Assembly (NCBI GenBank): GCA_024762895.1 | Contig: JANTGN010000008.1 | Span: 1 to 28,127 of the forward strand | Source of the DNA: Thiotrichales bacterium | Lineage (GTDB): Bacteria; Pseudomonadota; Gammaproteobacteria; J044 | Direction of reading: 5' to 3' | DNA: 28,127 nucleotides | In this document: one piece after another, positions 1-7,504 of the stretch | How the letters are laid out: the number at the start of each line of letters is the position of its first letter | Position numbering within the stretch: the first letter of the stretch is position 1 | The notes under the pieces: generated by a model | Databases searched by the model: none | Told to the model about the DNA's origin: nothing | The model's input: the letters and a program-made list of their open reading frames with translations, nothing else | Made by a program: the position numbers and the translations under genes

Positions 1-2
1 TC

Positions 3-443
3 TCAAAAACAATTTCTACGCTTTTTGCAATTGTAGCTACCCGTTATTTTTGGTGGTTAATATATATTGGTGCATACACTCCAAGAATAGACAGTAAATT
101 CAATAAACTTGTAGCGGCTATATTGATGCCGTTTGCAAGTTTTTTTATGGTCTGGCTAGCATCAGCACATGGAGTCGGGTCAATAGGAACCAGCGCACTG
201 GGTACTCCCTATTCCGATGTATTTACCGTGAATACGAAGTTTAAAAGTTCACTAAAATTCTGCAAACACAGAGTCTCCGGAGAAAATCTTGATTTTGCAT
301 TTCCTGCGTACATCTGTATTTCATATAAACAATACCAGCAATTACCTAACGGCTTATTTAAAACTCGAGCAGTAGGAAAGCAGTCCGTTTTTGGTTCAAA
401 TATAGAATATTTAGACACCATAAATAAAAAGCCCCTCACATGA
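3..443 (+). CDS. C-terminal part of an unrecognised membrane protein (5' truncated by the window edge)
   Basis: The reading frame is open from base 3 to the TGA at 441-443, about 146 codons, with no clear start; the beginning probably lies outside the window. Two hydrophobic stretches are visible (roughly window bases 10-75 and 110-165, with FWWLIYIGAY and FASFFMVWLA), followed by a soluble, Lys/Asn-rich tail of about 85 residues. I do not recognise a family. The DNA is clearly more AT-rich than the genes to its right, which may mean acquisition from elsewhere or a poorly constrained gene. The stop codon sits inside the terminator hairpin at 426-453. It could also be a decayed gene remnant. 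Confidence 0.45.
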   Translation, partial: SKTISTLFAIVATRYFWWLIYIGAYTPRIDSKFNKLVAAILMPFASFFMVWLASAHGVGSIGTSALGTPYSDVFTVNTKFKSSLKFCKHRVSGENLDFAFPAYICISYKQYQQLPNGLFKTRAVGKQSVFGSNIEYLDTINKKPLT

Positions 444-453
444 GGGGCTTTTT
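426..453. terminator. Bidirectional intrinsic terminator
   Basis: A 12-13 bp perfect stem (426-438 pairing with 441-453, core GCCCCTCA/TGAGGGGC) is flanked by A-run and T-run, so it can end transcription from both sides. It serves the membrane-protein fragment on + and the hydrolase gene on -, whose stop is at 474. The + gene's TGA forms part of the stem. Confidence 0.9.
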
Positions 454-473
454 ATTTCAGACTTAATCGTTTC

Positions 474-1370
474 TTATTCCCATCCAAGAAAATCTGCTGC
501 CTCATCCACCAGGTCCTCGGCATAGAGATCGCGGAAAAAGTGATCGGCCCCATCGATGATGACCATATCGACCTTGCCGGGTTTAAGTTTTTTGTTCATC
601 TGTGGCACGAGTGATTTGACGACATCGTCCTCGCTACCGGCAAACACCAACACGGGCATGGCCAACTGGTCGATGATAGATGGCGTGTTCTTCTCTTTCT
701 GGTCCTGATAGTAATTGATGAAGGCATCGGCACTGACTGCAGCATCCTTACAATAAACAAAGCCAACAGGGCGCATGGCCGCCTCACCATTTCCCCGTTC
801 CTGTAAATCTTTTGCCCTTGCCATCACCTCACTCAGAGGCTGACCATAACGTTTCTGATATTCAGCGGCTTCTGACTTAGCATCCCAGGTCTGCGGTGCT
901 ATGGCAATCACGGCCTTAATCAACTCTTCCGGATTATCCCTGGCATACCAGACAACCTGGTTACCTCCACGGGAATGCCCCAGCAGGGCAATGCGTTTGA
1001 CGTCCTTTGATTTTAGCCAGTCGACCCAGAGACCTAGCTCATGCAGGGCATCGGTGTGGCGGTGTTCATGAGTAATGCCACAATCCAGCTGACCATGACG
1101 GTTATCAACCTTGAGCCCAAGATTAATGGCCAGGGTGTTATACCCCTTCTCGTTCAGGAGTTCTTCGATGGTCTGCATGATCTCCATTTCGTTATGAGCA
1201 AAGGTACCATGCAGCATCAGGACGACACCATCCTGTATCTGATGACCATCTGCCAGCATCAAACGTCCGTTAAGATGTATGTCTCCATCTTCCAGAACAA
1301 TTTCTTTGGCCTGGGTCGTTACGGCAAATAGTAGCGTTAAAAATATCAGGAATGTACGGAACATGGTCAT
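474..1370 (-). CDS. Exported alpha/beta-hydrolase family protein
   Basis: A 298-aa protein with a cleavable-looking N-terminal signal peptide (hydrophobic residues 5-17, ending near TTQAK). The alpha/beta-hydrolase fold shows as LMLHGT at 51-56 (oxyanion region), the nucleophile elbow GHSRGG with Ser133, an acid candidate in GSEDD (Asp248/249) and the catalytic His in GADHFF (His277). Function is probably hydrolysis of an ester or related substrate in the periplasm; the substrate cannot be read. ATG at 1370 has GAG about 5 nt upstream; a second ATG two codons later is also possible. The gene is divergent from ettA, sharing about 67 bp of promoter DNA. Confidence 0.85.
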   Translation of the reverse strand: MTMFRTFLIFLTLLFAVTTQAKEIVLEDGDIHLNGRLMLADGHQIQDGVVLMLHGTFAHNEMEIMQTIEELLNEKGYNTLAINLGLKVDNRHGQLDCGITHEHRHTDALHELGLWVDWLKSKDVKRIALLGHSRGGNQVVWYARDNPEELIKAVIAIAPQTWDAKSEAAEYQKRYGQPLSEVMARAKDLQERGNGEAAMRPVGFVYCKDAAVSADAFINYYQDQKEKNTPSIIDQLAMPVLVFAGSEDDVVKSLVPQMNKKLKPGKVDMVIIDGADHFFRDLYAEDLVDEAADFLGWE

Positions 1371-1437
1371 TACTCTTTGGTCAGGACGAAAAAAAACGCA
1401 TAATACACGTATTACAACTACAGGTTATCGCATCCAC

Positions 1438-3102
1438 ATGGCTCAGTACATATACACCATGAACCGGGTCGGGAAAATCGTCCCGCCCAAAAAGGAAATC
1501 CTTAAGGATATTTCACTCAATTTCTTCCCTGGGGCCAAGATTGGCGTACTGGGCTATAACGGTGCCGGTAAATCCACTTTGCTGCGTATCATGGCAGGTG
1601 TTGACACCGATATTATCGGTGAGGCCAGACCCCAGCCAGGTATCCAGATCGGTTATCTGGAACAGGAACCCCATCTGGACCCCAACAAAGATGTGCGCGG
1701 TAATGTGGAAGAAGGCCTCAAGGCCGTCACCGAGGCGCAGACCCAGCTAGAAGCCGTGTACGCGGCGTATGCCGAACCCGACGCCGATTTTGATGCCCTG
1801 GCGGCTGAACAGGCCAGGCTGGAAAACATTATTCAGGCCTCGGATTCCCATAACCTGGAGCACAAGCTGGAAGTAGCGGCCGATGCCCTGCGTCTGCCAC
1901 CCTGGGATGCCGACATCAATACCCTTTCAGGGGGTGAAAAAAGGCGGGTCGCCTTGTGTCGCCTGCTGCTGTCCAGCCCGGATATGCTGATTCTGGATGA
2001 ACCCACCAACCATCTGGATGCGGAATCCATTGCCTGGCTAGAACGTTATCTGCATGACTTTCCTGGCACCGTTGTGGCCGTGACCCATGATCGTTATTTC
2101 CTCGACAATGTCGCCGGCTGGATCCTGGAACTGGACCGCGGCCATGGCATTCCCTGGGAAGGCAATTACAGCTCATGGCTGGAACAGAAGGAACAACGTC
2201 TGGAACAGGAAGAACGCGGCGAGGCGGCCCGAGCCAAGGCCATGAAACATGAGCTGGAATGGGTGCGCACCAACCCCAGGGGACGCCATGCCAAGAGCAA
2301 GGCTCGTCTCAAGCGCTTCGAGGAACTCTCGAGTCAGGAATATCAAAGGCGCAGCGAGACCAACGAACTGTACATACCCCCCGGGCCGCGCCTGGGTGAC
2401 CTGGTTATCGAGGCCAATGATATCAGTAAGGGTTTTGGTGATCGCCTGCTGTATGAAGGCCTGAGCTTTAATCTTCCGCGCGGCGGCATAGTCGGCATTA
2501 TCGGCCCCAATGGTGCGGGTAAGACCACCCTGTTCCGCATGCTGGTAGGACAGGAAACCCCGGACAGCGGTGAGTTTCGCGTGGGAGACACGGTGCAGGT
2601 GGCTTATGTCGACCAGTCTCGTGACGCCCTGAACGGTGAGAAAAGTGTCTGGGAAGAGGTCTCCGATGGCCTGGACAATATTACGGTAGGCAACTTCGAG
2701 GTACCTTCCCGTGCTTACGTCAGCCGCTTTAATTTCAAGGGAACCGATCAGCAGAAACGCATCAAGGACCTGTCCGGAGGTGAACGCAACCGCGTACATC
2801 TCGCCAAACTCTTACGCAGCGGCGGTAACCTGCTGCTACTGGATGAGCCGACTAACGACCTTGATGTTGAGACACTGCGAGCCCTGGAAGAGGCGCTGCT
2901 GGATTTCCCGGGTTGCGCGGTCGTCATATCGCATGACCGCTGGTTCCTTGACAGGATCGCCACGCATATCCTGGCCTTTGAAGGTGACAGCCAGGTAACC
3001 TGGTTTGAAGGTAACTACAGCGATTACGAAGAAGATAGAAAACGCAGACTGGGCGACGAGGCTGACAATCCGCACCGGATCAAATACAAGAAGCTAGCCT
3101 GA
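1438..3102 (+). CDS. ettA: Energy-dependent translational throttle protein EttA (ABC-F ATPase)
   Basis: 554 aa, essentially the family length (about 555). ABC-F proteins of this type bind the ribosomal E site and gate early elongation according to ATP/ADP ratio; they have no membrane domain. Two ABC cassettes are visible: Walker A GYNGAGKST (39-47) and GPNGAGKTT (356-364), signatures LSGGEKRR (163-170) and LSGGERNR (445-452), and Walker B LILDEPTN and LLLDEPTN, with an Arg/Lys/Glu-rich linker (about 245-300) between them. The frame is open further upstream to 1279, but the start MAQYIYTMNRVGK at 1438 matches the usual EttA N-terminus; the extra 53 codons overlap the divergent hydrolase gene. 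The ribosome binding site is weak. A -10-like CATAAT lies at 1399-1404. Confidence 0.96.
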   Translation: MAQYIYTMNRVGKIVPPKKEILKDISLNFFPGAKIGVLGYNGAGKSTLLRIMAGVDTDIIGEARPQPGIQIGYLEQEPHLDPNKDVRGNVEEGLKAVTEAQTQLEAVYAAYAEPDADFDALAAEQARLENIIQASDSHNLEHKLEVAADALRLPPWDADINTLSGGEKRRVALCRLLLSSPDMLILDEPTNHLDAESIAWLERYLHDFPGTVVAVTHDRYFLDNVAGWILELDRGHGIPWEGNYSSWLEQKEQRLEQEERGEAARAKAMKHELEWVRTNPRGRHAKSKARLKRFEELSSQEYQRRSETNELYIPPGPRLGDLVIEANDISKGFGDRLLYEGLSFNLPRGGIVGIIGPNGAGKTTLFRMLVGQETPDSGEFRVGDTVQVAYVDQSRDALNGEKSVWEEVSDGLDNITVGNFEVPSRAYVSRFNFKGTDQQKRIKDLSGGERNRVHLAKLLRSGGNLLLLDEPTNDLDVETLRALEEALLDFPGCAVVISHDRWFLDRIATHILAFEGDSQVTWFEGNYSDYEEDRKRRLGDEADNPHRIKYKKLA

Positions 3103-3128
3103 GGGAATAATAGCCAGGGAAGGCGGTC

Positions 3129-3479
3129 TCAGATTTCTGCCCCGTGACTACGTGCCAGGGCAGATACCTCATCTTCTGAGGGGTACTCATGCCCCATTTC
3201 CCTGAGCATCTTCCAGTTTGCAAAGTGGGAGGCGAGTTCCGCATCTGTACCATGGCATCCCAGAACGGTCAGGACCGCATCCCCAACCTTCCACGGCCCC
3301 TCACCCTTTAATTCCCCCTCATAGACCCTGATCATTGTCGATGGATCAGCCTCTTGTTCCCAGAAGATCTCAAAACCCAGCAGCCCCCGGGAATGAGGAA
3401 AAAATTCTATGAGTATTTTCTTCTCGCCACCTGGTAGACGGATTGCCAGGGGCGTTTTGACTGTATACAGATCAGCCAT
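3129..3479 (-). CDS. Hypothetical protein, 116 aa
   Basis: I do not recognise the family. It is a soluble-looking protein with a Pro/Gly-rich first half, two Trp-containing segments (FEIFWEQEAD, EGPWKVGD) and one Cys (VLGCHGTD). There is no signal peptide or membrane segment. It is the second gene of a two-gene minus-strand unit, starting 24 bp after the stop of the 107-aa gene, and ends 26 bp from the ettA stop (convergent). ATG at 3479 has only a weak GAG upstream. It is real mainly by its length, codon pattern and tight linkage. Confidence 0.7.
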   Translation of the reverse strand: MADLYTVKTPLAIRLPGGEKKILIEFFPHSRGLLGFEIFWEQEADPSTMIRVYEGELKGEGPWKVGDAVLTVLGCHGTDAELASHFANWKMLREMGHEYPSEDEVSALARSHGAEI

Positions 3480-3503
3480 GACTCATCATCTCGGGCGACT
3501 GGA

Positions 3504-3827
3504 TTAGTAGGCAATAAACTCGGTTCCCGATATCTCGCCAGAGGTATCGATACGAACATCGGTGGCCTTGGGCATACGTGAGAGTATATAACCGGCCATC
3601 AGCATCTTGGTGTTGTCATTCTCCTGCATTATCGCAGTCAACATACGATCGGCCGCAATCTGGCATCGTTGTTCGGTATTGGGATTTTCAATCCATTCAC
3701 GGCTCATCTGCCAGCCCTTGTCCATGTCGGTATCCATTTTGGCAAAAAACTCTTCGGCATCCTGCATCATGTCGTCTGGAACTTCGACCAGCTGCATCTG
3801 CTCATCTATAAATACATTTAACTTCAC
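3504..3827 (-). CDS. Hypothetical protein, about 107 aa
   Basis: I do not recognise the family. The frame is open up to 3947 (147 codons), but the first 40 codons are poor coding sequence and run into the start of the divergent dioxygenase gene. I therefore prefer the GTG at 3825-3827 (VKLNVFIDEQMQ), preceded by a GGGTG about 8 nt away. The product is acidic, Met-rich and probably helical (DDMMQDAEEFFAKMD), with a short beta-like C-terminus that ends in EFIAY. No membrane segment. It is first in a two-gene unit with the 116-aa gene. The start remains uncertain. Confidence 0.65.
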   Translation of the reverse strand: MKLNVFIDEQMQLVEVPDDMMQDAEEFFAKMDTDMDKGWQMSREWIENPNTEQRCQIAADRMLTAIMQENDNTKMLMAGYILSRMPKATDVRIDTSGEISGTEFIAY

Positions 3828-3961
3828 GGTCACACCCGATTTCGATAAAAGGCGATTTAAGCATGTTTTGACTGGAAACTTAACCCATAGTCCATGGGGT
3901 TTCTGCCTCTCTACGTCCTGGCTTTTGATAGAATAGCCTGGAACCAAGAATGGAAATGACG

Positions 3962-4633
3962 ATGCTCATACAGATACCCAGGGTCCTGAACAGCCATCAA
4001 TTATCCCAGATTCGTGAAATCATGGATCAGGCGCGCTTTGTTGATGGGCGTCTTTCCGCTGGTAAGGCCGCTCGTCGTGTAAAAAACAATGCCGAAATGG
4101 CGGACTCGCCGGAGATCATGAATACCCTGAACAACCTGGTCATGGGTGCAGTCGTCAGGCACCCGGTTTACCAGGCCGCCGCCCTGCCCCATAAAGCGGC
4201 CACTCCTTTCTTTGCCAAGTACGGGCCAGGCCAGACCTATGGCGATCATGTGGATGACCCCATTATGGGTGCCCCCCAGCGTTATCGTACCGACATCTCC
4301 ATGACCGTCTTTCTGAATGAGCCTGATGAATACACCGGTGGAGAGCTGGTCATCCAGACCTCATTCGGCGAGCAGCGCACCAAACTGGCAGCCGGTGATG
4401 CCGTGATGTATCCCTCTGGCAGTCTGCACCATGTAGCTGAAGTCACTGAGGGTGAGCGTCGCGTTGCCGTAACCTGGATTCAAAGTATGATTCGTTCACC
4501 CGAGCAGAGAGAGTTGCTCTATAACCTGCATCAGGCCAGGGAATCCCTGCTTCAGAGTCAGCCTGAGGCTGAAGAGACCAGAAAGGTCGATGTAACTTAT
4601 ATCAACCTGGTCAGGATGTGGGCCGAACTTTAG
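3962..4633 (+). CDS. PKHD-type Fe(II)/2-oxoglutarate-dependent hydroxylase (PiuC/YbiX family)
   Basis: 223 aa from the third of three closely spaced ATGs (3950, 3956, 3962). The last is chosen because the family begins with a short Met-Leu/Met-x-x-IP segment and because GGA lies 7 nt upstream. The double-stranded beta-helix iron site is visible as H96-x-D98 (YGDHVDDP) and distal His156 (SGSLHHV), and the Arg that would bind 2-oxoglutarate lies in GERRVAVTW. The region TDISMTVFLNEP and GGELVI is typical of prolyl-4-hydroxylase-like proteins. These cytoplasmic enzymes are often linked with iron uptake genes, but no TonB receptor is present here and the substrate is unknown. The gene ends 2 bp before a bidirectional terminator. 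Confidence 0.9.
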   Translation: MLIQIPRVLNSHQLSQIREIMDQARFVDGRLSAGKAARRVKNNAEMADSPEIMNTLNNLVMGAVVRHPVYQAAALPHKAATPFFAKYGPGQTYGDHVDDPIMGAPQRYRTDISMTVFLNEPDEYTGGELVIQTSFGEQRTKLAAGDAVMYPSGSLHHVAEVTEGERRVAVTWIQSMIRSPEQRELLYNLHQARESLLQSQPEAEETRKVDVTYINLVRMWAEL

Positions 4634-4635
4634 AC

Positions 4636-4668
4636 ACAAAAAAGCCGGGTTAAACCCGGCTTTTTTGT
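4636..4668. terminator. Bidirectional intrinsic terminator
   Basis: A perfect 16-bp inverted repeat (4636-4651 with 4653-4668), core AAGCCGGGTT/AACCCGGCTT, with A-run and T-run on the two sides. It lies between the convergent dioxygenase (stop 4633) and the 67-aa gene (stop 4689), and closes both transcripts. Confidence 0.95.
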
Positions 4669-4688
4669 TAAAGATGCATTCCTGAAAC

Positions 4689-4892
4689 TTATTTCCAGAA
4701 ATTAACCTCTTCACTGGCCATCTCACGAACCTTTGCAGCCAGTTCATGGTACTTTTCGCGATAGCCTTCCAGCTTGCTGCCGGCTTCAGGAACGTAATAT
4801 TCCTCAGGATCAACACCGTTAGCGGATTCGTAGTCCTGGAACATTTTCTGCATTTCCAGCATTTCTTTGATCAGGTCGTTCTTTTCGCTCAT
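4689..4892 (-). CDS. Small hypothetical protein, 67 aa, downstream of the RspA-like gene
   Basis: I do not recognise the family. The protein is strongly charged and mostly helical: an N-terminal helix rich in Met, Glu and Lys (EMLEMQKMFQDYES), a short turn with DPEEYYVPEAG, and a C-terminal helix ending in EEVNFWK. No Cys, no membrane segment. ATG at 4892 has GGAG 8 nt upstream, which supports it as a real gene. It is the last gene of the minus-strand cluster, 96 bp after the cysteine-less DsrC paralogue, and is followed by a terminator. Its position suggests a partner or accessory role for the DsrC-like protein, which is inference only. Confidence 0.75.
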   Translation of the reverse strand: MSEKNDLIKEMLEMQKMFQDYESANGVDPEEYYVPEAGSKLEGYREKYHELAAKVREMASEEVNFWK

Positions 4893-4988
4893 TAGATTGT
4901 CTCCACGAAGGGCAAGGTCTTTGAATCTGATGCGAATACTATCTCACCAGGTCCAGAGTTTCCATATCTCCATTGGGTGATATGTGAA

Positions 4989-5327
4989 TTAATAACCACC
5001 TTTACGGCGAGTTTCTGGCAAACCGGCAACTTTACCGCCCTGCTTACTGGTCATCAGTGGGAACAGGTCATACATGTCCTTGTTGCTAACCTTTTCACCC
5101 CAGATCTTGCTCATGGCCTTAACGATATTACGCTCGTTGGGCTGATTGCCACCATTGTTGAAGTACTCATCACGCAGGTACTTAATGGTATCCCAGTGTT
5201 TCTGGGTCAGTTCGATACCTTCCACCTTGGCAAGCTCAGTAGCAAGACCTTCATCCCAGTCTTCCAGGTTGACCAGATAACCATTCTCAGTAGTTTCGAT
5301 ACTCTTACCGTTGTAATCAATTGCCAT
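4989..5327 (-). CDS. rspA: DsrC/TusE-family protein lacking both functional cysteines (RspA-like)
   Basis: 112 aa, the same length and fold signature as the genuine DsrC at 11393-11728: NGYLVNLEDWDEGLA, HWDTIKYLRDEYF and MYDLFPL match GYLVDLGSWTPEIG, HWEVINFLREYY and LYELFPY. DsrC carries sulfur on a C-terminal arm with two Cys; here the arm reads KQGGKVAGLPETRRKGGY, so both positions are Gly and the protein has no Cys at all. It therefore cannot act as a persulfide or trisulfide carrier. Family members lacking both Cys have been termed RspA and proposed to be regulatory. An excellent GGAGGT sits 5-6 nt before the ATG. The preceding 93-bp gap is AT-rich and may hold its own promoter. Confidence 0.88.
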   Translation of the reverse strand: MAIDYNGKSIETTENGYLVNLEDWDEGLATELAKVEGIELTQKHWDTIKYLRDEYFNNGGNQPNERNIVKAMSKIWGEKVSNKDMYDLFPLMTSKQGGKVAGLPETRRKGGY

Positions 5328-5420
5328 TATTAACCTCCGAGCTAAGTTAAAGACAGTAGTTAAGATATTTAATCGATCAATTTTAAAACTTAATTCGTCA
5401 TTTTAAAAGAACAAAGGCAC

Positions 5421-6134
5421 TTAACTTCCGGTAAAGTGCTGTTTTTCTGCCATATCACCCACGGCTTTGATCCCTTTATGCGGTAGAAACAGTCCGCACC
5501 CCATCTTTCTATGGCTACCCAGGCCCTTTTCCTGCAACAGTATGGACTGCTCGGGTTCCAGGTCTGCCACCATCACGGAACGGGTATGAATCAAGCCATC
5601 AGGTGTATCAATCTGATGCGATCTCCCACATAGAATCTTTCTAGCTTTGATCCCTAATCTCATGAATTCCTGATAGATATCATCCATGAATTCCGACTCT
5701 TCCTGGTTTTCGCCGCAGACGACATGACGAGAAAACAGGGTCGGCAAGATGCTCAGGGGTTTGATATTACTCTTTCCAACAAGAACAGAACTGCCACCAA
5801 TATCGAGGGTTTGCCCACTTAGCTTTTCGGCATCGGCTACCCGAGGCTTGGGAATTCTTAAGCTCATTCGTGTACGTCGAGAGAGATGGAGAACTCCTGA
5901 GGAAGGATCTTCTGGTCGTTCCCAGCCATTACTGGAGGCCGCCACATGGATCAGGTGTACCCCCGCCTCCTCTTCATCCTCAAACCAGGGTAATGCACCC
6001 AGAACAGCCCTGGAAAGATCATGCGCATGGTCAATCGGAAGGGTCTTTCCCGATAATACATAAGTGATATCGACGACGTTTTCAGGCGCCTGGTAAGGCT
6101 CCTTCTTTTGATCTTCTTCCCAGTAAATACTCAT
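5421..6134 (-). CDS. Cas6/Cmx6-like protein (type I-MYXAN Cas6 family) without a CRISPR array
   Basis: 237 aa. Cas6 proteins are double-RAMP-fold endoribonucleases that bind a repeat hairpin and cut pre-crRNA. Features seen here are an N-terminal strand and helix with VDITYVLSGKTLPIDHAHDL (residues 21-40), which has His36 and His38 as candidate catalytic or RNA-contacting residues; a basic middle segment (SRRTRMSLRIPKPR); and a C-terminal glycine-rich loop GLGSHRKMGCGLFLPHKG (204-221) typical of Cas6. No other cas gene and no repeat array occur in the window. It sits 18 bp after the 61-aa gene with GGAG 8 nt before its ATG, and is followed by the RspA-like gene. Family call is by pattern recognition; RNase activity is not established. 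Confidence 0.75.
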   Translation of the reverse strand: MSIYWEEDQKKEPYQAPENVVDITYVLSGKTLPIDHAHDLSRAVLGALPWFEDEEEAGVHLIHVAASSNGWERPEDPSSGVLHLSRRTRMSLRIPKPRVADAEKLSGQTLDIGGSSVLVGKSNIKPLSILPTLFSRHVVCGENQEESEFMDDIYQEFMRLGIKARKILCGRSHQIDTPDGLIHTRSVMVADLEPEQSILLQEKGLGSHRKMGCGLFLPHKGIKAVGDMAEKQHFTGS

Positions 6135-6152
6135 AATCAGATTCTCCGGGCG

Positions 6153-6338
6153 TCACGCACGGGAAAAGACAATCTCAAGATCATCTTCCCAGTTGTCGGG
6201 TGTATCATCAAACGGGGGCTTCACATCAATCTGAAAATGCATCTCACCATCACGGGCGCGTTCCTGTATGGCGTCACACAGCTCGCCATAGTTCTTTAGA
6301 TTATGTTCTTGTATCAATATATCACTTAAATACAACAC
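6153..6338 (-). CDS. Small hypothetical protein, 61 aa, GTG start
   Basis: I do not recognise the family. The product is acidic, with an N-terminal amphipathic segment (YLSDILIQEHNLKNYGELCDAI), one Cys and an acidic tail (DDTPDNWEDDLEIVF). GTG at 6336-6338 has AAAGGG about 8 nt upstream. The gene lies 27 bp after the TauD-like gene and 18 bp before the Cas6-like gene, so all three are probably translated from one message. The tight spacing to the Cas6-like gene suggests a functional link such as a small partner subunit, but nothing in the sequence defines it. Confidence 0.7.
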   Translation of the reverse strand: MLYLSDILIQEHNLKNYGELCDAIQERARDGEMHFQIDVKPPFDDTPDNWEDDLEIVFSRA

Positions 6339-6365
6339 GTTATCTACCCTTTATAATATACGACT

Positions 6366-7289
6366 TTAAGTGTTTTCCACGCGATCGTAATAGCGTGCCC
6401 GATATAATAAACGCGTACTCTCTGAACTACCGCCATCCTCAAAGCCCTTTCTGGCATGAAGAACATTATTGCAAATCACCCCCTGACCAGACATAAGCCG
6501 ATAGTGATAGACAGGCGTATCTCTGTTGTCCAGATACTCATTGAGGCAGCTCAGCGCCTCCTGAGTCCTGGAGTCCTGCTTCCATTCGATATTCCGGGTC
6601 CTTGCAGAAAACCGCATATGTAATGCGCCGCCGGGCATTAAGGAAAAAACAGGTCCGCCTCTGGCCCCTCTCAGCTCAACGCCGTTTTCAATATTAGGAG
6701 GGATAATCATTGCATCTGGTGCCATAAATGCCTCGATATAGGCCGGATCCTGGTCTCTAAGATGAATATAGGCCAGCTCATGATCCAGCAACATGGACTC
6801 ACCACCCTGGGCTGCCTGACGAACACAGTGCAATGTAAAACCCAGTATCTGGTGATCAGGCAGATTATAGTAACCATCGGTATGCCAGACGAGACGTCGG
6901 TTGGTGTAGGGAATGTAAAATTTATGGCGCCCTTCATCATTGACGCGTAATGAGGTGACATTATCTACGTCGGAACAGAGGTTTCCATCGATATTCGTTA
7001 AACCCAGCTGCCGATTGCGAGCCAGAAGTCCGGATTTACTTTCTCCTGCCCCATCCTCCAGCTGATAAAACACCATATTGGCACACCGTATACCCGCCTT
7101 GAGTGCCGATAACTCGTCCTGACTCAGATTCGATGAATCCTGAATGGTCACCAGTAATGACTCGGGGCTCGCAGGGTAATGGTCGAGTTTTTGATCGCGC
7201 CAGTTACAATAGACACGGTTATTGCCCGCCACGAAGCGCTGACTTAATGACTCATTATTAATAGCTGCCTGTTCTGAAAGGCTACGCAT
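6366..7289 (-). CDS. TauD/TfdA-family Fe(II)/2-oxoglutarate-dependent dioxygenase
   Basis: 307 aa from the ATG at 7287-7289; an upstream in-frame TTG at 7301 would add four residues. GGA lies about 9 nt before the ATG. The iron site is H136-x-D138 in LVWHTDGYYN and distal His278 in CNNVLHARKGF, with a 2-oxoglutarate-binding Arg in STRLLYRARYY near the C-terminus. The segments GFTLHCVRQAAQGGESMLLD and MPGGALHMRF fit the gamma-butyrobetaine hydroxylase/TauD fold. Such enzymes hydroxylate small amines, acids or sulfonates; the substrate is not readable here. It is the first gene of the cluster that also holds the Cas6-like and RspA-like genes and is divergent from dsrA. Confidence 0.88.
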   Translation of the reverse strand: MRSLSEQAAINNESLSQRFVAGNNRVYCNWRDQKLDHYPASPESLLVTIQDSSNLSQDELSALKAGIRCANMVFYQLEDGAGESKSGLLARNRQLGLTNIDGNLCSDVDNVTSLRVNDEGRHKFYIPYTNRRLVWHTDGYYNLPDHQILGFTLHCVRQAAQGGESMLLDHELAYIHLRDQDPAYIEAFMAPDAMIIPPNIENGVELRGARGGPVFSLMPGGALHMRFSARTRNIEWKQDSRTQEALSCLNEYLDNRDTPVYHYRLMSGQGVICNNVLHARKGFEDGGSSESTRLLYRARYYDRVENT

Positions 7290-7504
7290 ATTGCATTCCA
7301 ATACCTGACATTAGTGACCCCACACAAGATATAGGGGAGAGATTACTAGAACAGCACTAAACAACACATTCTACCCTAATAAAATCATCTAAGGTCTAAG
7401 ATACTGAATTTCAAGGTTTTGCCTAAACCCAAAACAGCTTTATGACCCTGTAATAACCGAGTAAAATACTCTATATTGCTGTTTTTATTGCAATATTGAC
7501 AAAC

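Noticed and set aside
1279..1437. Extended N-terminus of EttA from 1279
   Set aside because: The added 53 codons overlap the divergent hydrolase gene and are not part of the family; ATG at 1438 gives the standard length.
2173..2799. A 208-codon minus-strand frame opposite ettA
   Set aside because: Shadow of ettA, which is a full-length, clear family member.
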